NCBI GenBank assembly: GCA_947445035.1
Contig: CANFCK010000018.1
Location: 1-64,000 of the forward strand
DNA length: 64,000 nucleotides
DNA from: Deltaproteobacteria bacterium
Lineage (GTDB): Bacteria; Myxococcota_A; UBA796; SXON01
Reading direction: 5' to 3'
In this document: positions 61,397-64,000 of the stretch, piece by piece
Position numbering within the stretch: the first letter of the stretch is position 1
Layout of the letters: every line of letters begins with the position of its first letter
Position numbers and translations under genes: made by a program
The notes under the pieces: generated by a model
What the model was told of the DNA's origin: nothing
Seen by the model: only the letters and a program-made list of their open reading frames with translations
Database searches by the model: none

Positions 61397-62572
61397 CTAT
61401 GAGCGCCGCCCCCGCCGGAGAAGTGCTGCTGTAACCAGGATGAAACCCATCGTTGGCCCCGCTGCGTTCGACGTCGAGCAGCCACATCCTGACGGGTCGC
61501 AGTCGCAGTCGAGGTCGCCGTCGCCGGTTTCCGGCTCGTCTCCGGTGTCGACATCCGCCGTGTCGCCGGTGTCCCCTGTGTCTTCGTCCACGGCCCAGGG
61601 ATCGGGACAGGCGCGGGGTCGGGGTGGGCCGAGCTCGGTGTCGGTCACCGCGGCACCGATCGTCTTGAGCCCGCTCGTGGGGTCGGTCCGGCTGTACCAC
61701 ATCGCCCATCCGTCGCCCGCGTGCAGCGCGTCCCAATGATTGAGCAGGCCATAATCGAGGCTGCCTGCCGACAACGGGCTTCCCGATGAAACGGTCCAGG
61801 CGGTGCCGTTGGACGATGCGGCGTAGGCCAGGCTGCGCACGAAGGGGGCCGTGGTGTCGCCCCCGAAAATCACCGAAAGCGGCTCAGGGTCGAGCTCATC
61901 GCAGGCAAGGCTCGGTCCGTGTACCCAGTTGGTAGCCCAGGTTCCGACCGCGTCGTGGTCGAGCATCGAGGTGGGCGCCGACCACTCACCGCCCGCAACC
62001 GCGCGAGAGATGCGGAGGAGATTCGGGTGCTCAGCGTAGGCCAGGTGCAGCACACCGTTGAGCACGCTGGCCGACGCCAGCCCGATGGAAGCAGTCTCGA
62101 ACGCGACCAGCGTCTCGTCCTGCACCGTCCAGCTCACGCCATCGGCGCTCGTCGCCCAGCCGATGCCCGTCGGTGCGTTGGTGCCGCCTGCCTCAAGCGG
62201 AAGGGAGGAGGCCGAATAGAACAGATTCCAGCGGAGACCGTCAAAGACCACCGCTGGCTGAGCAACCGAACATTGCCGTGGACTCGCCGCCTCGCCGGAA
62301 AAAGCGAAGCTCGGCGCAACGTCCGCCGTCCAGGTGACGCCGTCCGTGGAGATGGCTCGCCCGATGCGAAATGCCGTGGTGCAACCATCGGGAACATCCG
62401 CACTGGGAGCGGGGGATTCGAAGTACATCACCAGACGCCCGCCCTCACCGTCCCACTCCACGCTGGGGGCGCCAACACCCCCCGCAAACGCGTCCGTTCC
62501 AGCGTAGACGAACCCGACGTCGTAGAACGCGGTTGGCGGCGCGGCCAACGCCACAGAGATCAGTGCGAACAT
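61397..62572 (-). CDS. Secreted repeat protein with MYXO-CTERM-like tail
   Basis: The protein is 391 residues from ATG 62572 (MFALISVALAAPP), with a signal peptide cleaved after ALA. Residues ~20-330 hold repeated segments (VEWDGEGGRLVMYFES; WATSADGVSWTVQDE; AYAASSNGTAWTVSSG; MWYSRTDPTSGLKTIGAA) that suggest a beta-propeller. A linker of DTGDTGDTADVDTGDEP type leads to a Cys-rich CDCDPSGCGC, a hydrophobic stretch and RRGRRS at the end. This is the MYXO-CTERM sorting signal layout. It would be anchored to the cell surface. An upstream start (62611) is less likely. Confidence 0.8.
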   Translation of the reverse strand: MFALISVALAAPPTAFYDVGFVYAGTDAFAGGVGAPSVEWDGEGGRLVMYFESPAPSADVPDGCTTAFRIGRAISTDGVTWTADVAPSFAFSGEAASPRQCSVAQPAVVFDGLRWNLFYSASSLPLEAGGTNAPTGIGWATSADGVSWTVQDETLVAFETASIGLASASVLNGVLHLAYAEHPNLLRISRAVAGGEWSAPTSMLDHDAVGTWATNWVHGPSLACDELDPEPLSVIFGGDTTAPFVRSLAYAASSNGTAWTVSSGSPLSAGSLDYGLLNHWDALHAGDGWAMWYSRTDPTSGLKTIGAAVTDTELGPPRPRACPDPWAVDEDTGDTGDTADVDTGDEPETGDGDLDCDCDPSGCGCSTSNAAGPTMGFILVTAALLRRGRRS

Positions 62573-62604
62573 CGACACCTCTGCCGCCAGCATAGCGCGG
62601 GGTC

Positions 62605-62623
62605 GGTGCACTTCCGGTGCACC
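62605..62623. repeat. Short inverted repeat between two minus-strand genes
   Basis: GGTGCAC (62605-62611) and GTGCACC (62617-62623) form a 7-bp stem with a 5-nt loop. No T-run follows on either strand, so it is not a clear terminator. It lies between the M32 peptidase stop and the MYXO-CTERM protein start. Confidence 0.4.
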
Positions 62624-62641
62624 TTCGCTCCAGTACAGGCG

Positions 62642-64000
62642 CTACCTGGGCCGTTGCACGCCATACAGCGTTCCATGTCGCGACCAGATATGCGCAACGA
62701 AGTCCTCCACGGGGTCGCGACCACCGACCGCCGCCCGGAAGATCGCCTCGGCGTCAGCTTGGTGCCCCTGCTGGTGCACGTTGGTGCGCAACCAGCCCAG
62801 AATCGGCGCGAACTCGCCGCGCTCGACGTGCCCCCAGAAGCCGGGAACGTCGGCGACGACGCAGGCGCCGAAGCTGGCGGCATACAGGTTTCCCAGCGTA
62901 TAGCTCGGAAAGTACCCGAGGTAGCCACTGGACCAGTGCACGTCCTGCAAGACCCCCGTCTTGGGACTGGGCGCCACCACCCCCACGATACGGCGGTAGG
63001 CATCGTTCCAGGCTTCCGGCAGGTCGGCGGCTTGGAGTTTGCCCTCGAGGATCGCGACCTCCAGCGTGAACCGCACGATGATGTGCAGGTTGTACGTCGC
63101 CTCATCGGACTCGACGCGGACCAGAGAACGTTCCACTCGGTTCGCGGCGCCGTACAGGGTTTCGGGGCGGACCTCGAGATTCGGCCAGATCCCGCCCATT
63201 CGGGGGACGAGATAGCGGCAGAACGGCAGCGAACGCCCGACAAAATTCTCCCAGAATCGGCTTTGCGACTCGTGCATGCCCATCCCCGCGGCCTGATTCA
63301 GTCCGGTTCCGGCGAGGTCGTGGGGGAGCCCTTGCTCGTACATGCCGTGGCCGCATTCGTGAATCGTGCTCCCCAGCCCGCTCAGCACGTCGTCTTCGAA
63401 ATACCGCGTCGTCACGCGTACATCGCCCTGCCCCAGACCAATACTGAAGGGATGCTCACTCTTGTCCAGTCGCCCCCCGTCCATGTCGAAGCCGAGATCT
63501 CGCAGCACGCGATCCGAAAGGCGGCGCTGGCCCTCCAGATCGAGCCGCTCGCGGAACTGTGCAGGGTGCGGTCGGCCCTCGACGGCCTGGAGAAACTTGC
63601 CAAGCTCCGTCGCGAGCCGCTCAAACATCGGCCGCAGTTGGGCGGTGGTCGCCCCTTTGTCATAGTCATCGAGCAGCGCATCGTAGGGGTGGGCCACGTC
63701 TGGCGACACGATGGCAGCGTACTCGCGGGAGTGATCGAGCAGGGTCTGCAGCTTCGGCTGGAACCCGCGGAAGTCGTCGGCTTCCTTGGCCGCAACCCAG
63801 GCGTGGAAGCCGTCGGTACGCGCCAGAGACATCGCCTCGACGAGGTCGGCCGGCACCCGCACCGAACGGTTGTACCGGTGGCGGTGAAGTCGGACTGCGG
63901 CGTGCTGGGTCGCCGTGAGTTCGGCGCCCTCCAGCATCGCAAGCCACTCCCCAACTTCGGGCGCCGTGAAGCGTTCGTGGTAGAGCTTCTGCAAGAGCGC
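62642..64000 (-). CDS. M32 carboxypeptidase (Taq-type), N-terminus outside window
   Basis: 452 residues are visible and the frame is open to the right edge, so about 40-50 N-terminal residues are probably missing (family about 500). The zinc motif HExxH reads GSTIHECGHGMYEQ, and the downstream ligand Glu is in MGMHESQSRFWENFVGRSLP. Later motifs GGIWPNLE, LHIIVRFTLEVAILEG and HWSSGYLGYFPSYTLGN fit the M32 fold. These are cytoplasmic metallocarboxypeptidases. The ending YGVQRPR is intact. A TTG at 63994 is not the true start. Confidence 0.93.
   Translation of the reverse strand, partial: ALLQKLYHERFTAPEVGEWLAMLEGAELTATQHAAVRLHRHRYNRSVRVPADLVEAMSLARTDGFHAWVAAKEADDFRGFQPKLQTLLDHSREYAAIVSPDVAHPYDALLDDYDKGATTAQLRPMFERLATELGKFLQAVEGRPHPAQFRERLDLEGQRRLSDRVLRDLGFDMDGGRLDKSEHPFSIGLGQGDVRVTTRYFEDDVLSGLGSTIHECGHGMYEQGLPHDLAGTGLNQAAGMGMHESQSRFWENFVGRSLPFCRYLVPRMGGIWPNLEVRPETLYGAANRVERSLVRVESDEATYNLHIIVRFTLEVAILEGKLQAADLPEAWNDAYRRIVGVVAPSPKTGVLQDVHWSSGYLGYFPSYTLGNLYAASFGACVVADVPGFWGHVERGEFAPILGWLRTNVHQQGHQADAEAIFRAAVGGRDPVEDFVAHIWSRHGTLYGVQRPR

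Overview
The window is a gene-dense stretch of high-GC DNA with almost no non-coding space. Many genes overlap by 1-4 nt (ATGA, GTGA, TGATG), so translational coupling is common. Gene content points to a flagellated member of the Myxococcota or a close deltaproteobacterial relative. The pointers are many lipoproteins with Asp/Thr/Gly-rich linkers, a secreted protein with a MYXO-CTERM-like tail (61397-62572), a Bat (batA-E type) operon, a LonB/YcbZ-like protease and a caspase-fold protein. The lineage is an inference; there is no rRNA or marker gene here to fix it. No insertion sequence, prophage, integrase or CRISPR array was seen.

Layout. 1-3.1 kb: a partial unknown gene, a DUF2934 protein, a thioesterase plus PlsB-like acyltransferase pair, and tRNA-Arg(CCT). 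3.1-9.8 kb: cell-envelope genes, namely lipoproteins, a PHP-like lipoprotein, a repeat (propeller-like) lipoprotein, a secreted ComEC-like metallo-beta-lactamase with DUF3006 and a double ComEA-like HhH protein, a thioredoxin-like lipoprotein and a GNAT enzyme. 9.8-16 kb: an NtrB/NtrC-type two-component pair, then two parvulin/SurA-type chaperones and pdxA. 16-21 kb: small lipoproteins, HflX, a DUF423 / Cys-rich / HD-hydrolase operon and a GAF protein.

21.1-34 kb is a flagellar cluster, all on the minus strand: flgJ-M23 fusion, flgM, flgN, flgK, flgL, two flagellins, fliD, fliS, then a small protein, an outer-membrane barrel, a large TPR protein and an HDOD protein, followed by flgB, flgC and fliE. 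34-44 kb carries a B12-binding radical SAM enzyme, a lipoprotein and a complete MoxR/Bat operon. 44-51 kb is a chaperone island with dnaK-dnaJ divergent from groES-groEL. Between them lies a self-contained candidate small RNA with a 16-bp stem, a possible pseudoknot and its own terminator. Lnt follows groEL.

51.2-53.9 kb holds a coupled ECF sigma factor, membrane anti-sigma-like protein and exported caspase-fold protein with a barrel-like tail. 54-64 kb holds further lipoproteins, the LonB/YcbZ-like protease, an RluA-type pseudouridine synthase, TatA, a MYXO-CTERM-like protein and a truncated M32 carboxypeptidase running off the right edge. A common theme is envelope biology: lipoprotein production, export (TatA, signal peptides), periplasmic folding (PpiC, SurA) and envelope assembly (flagellum, Bat).
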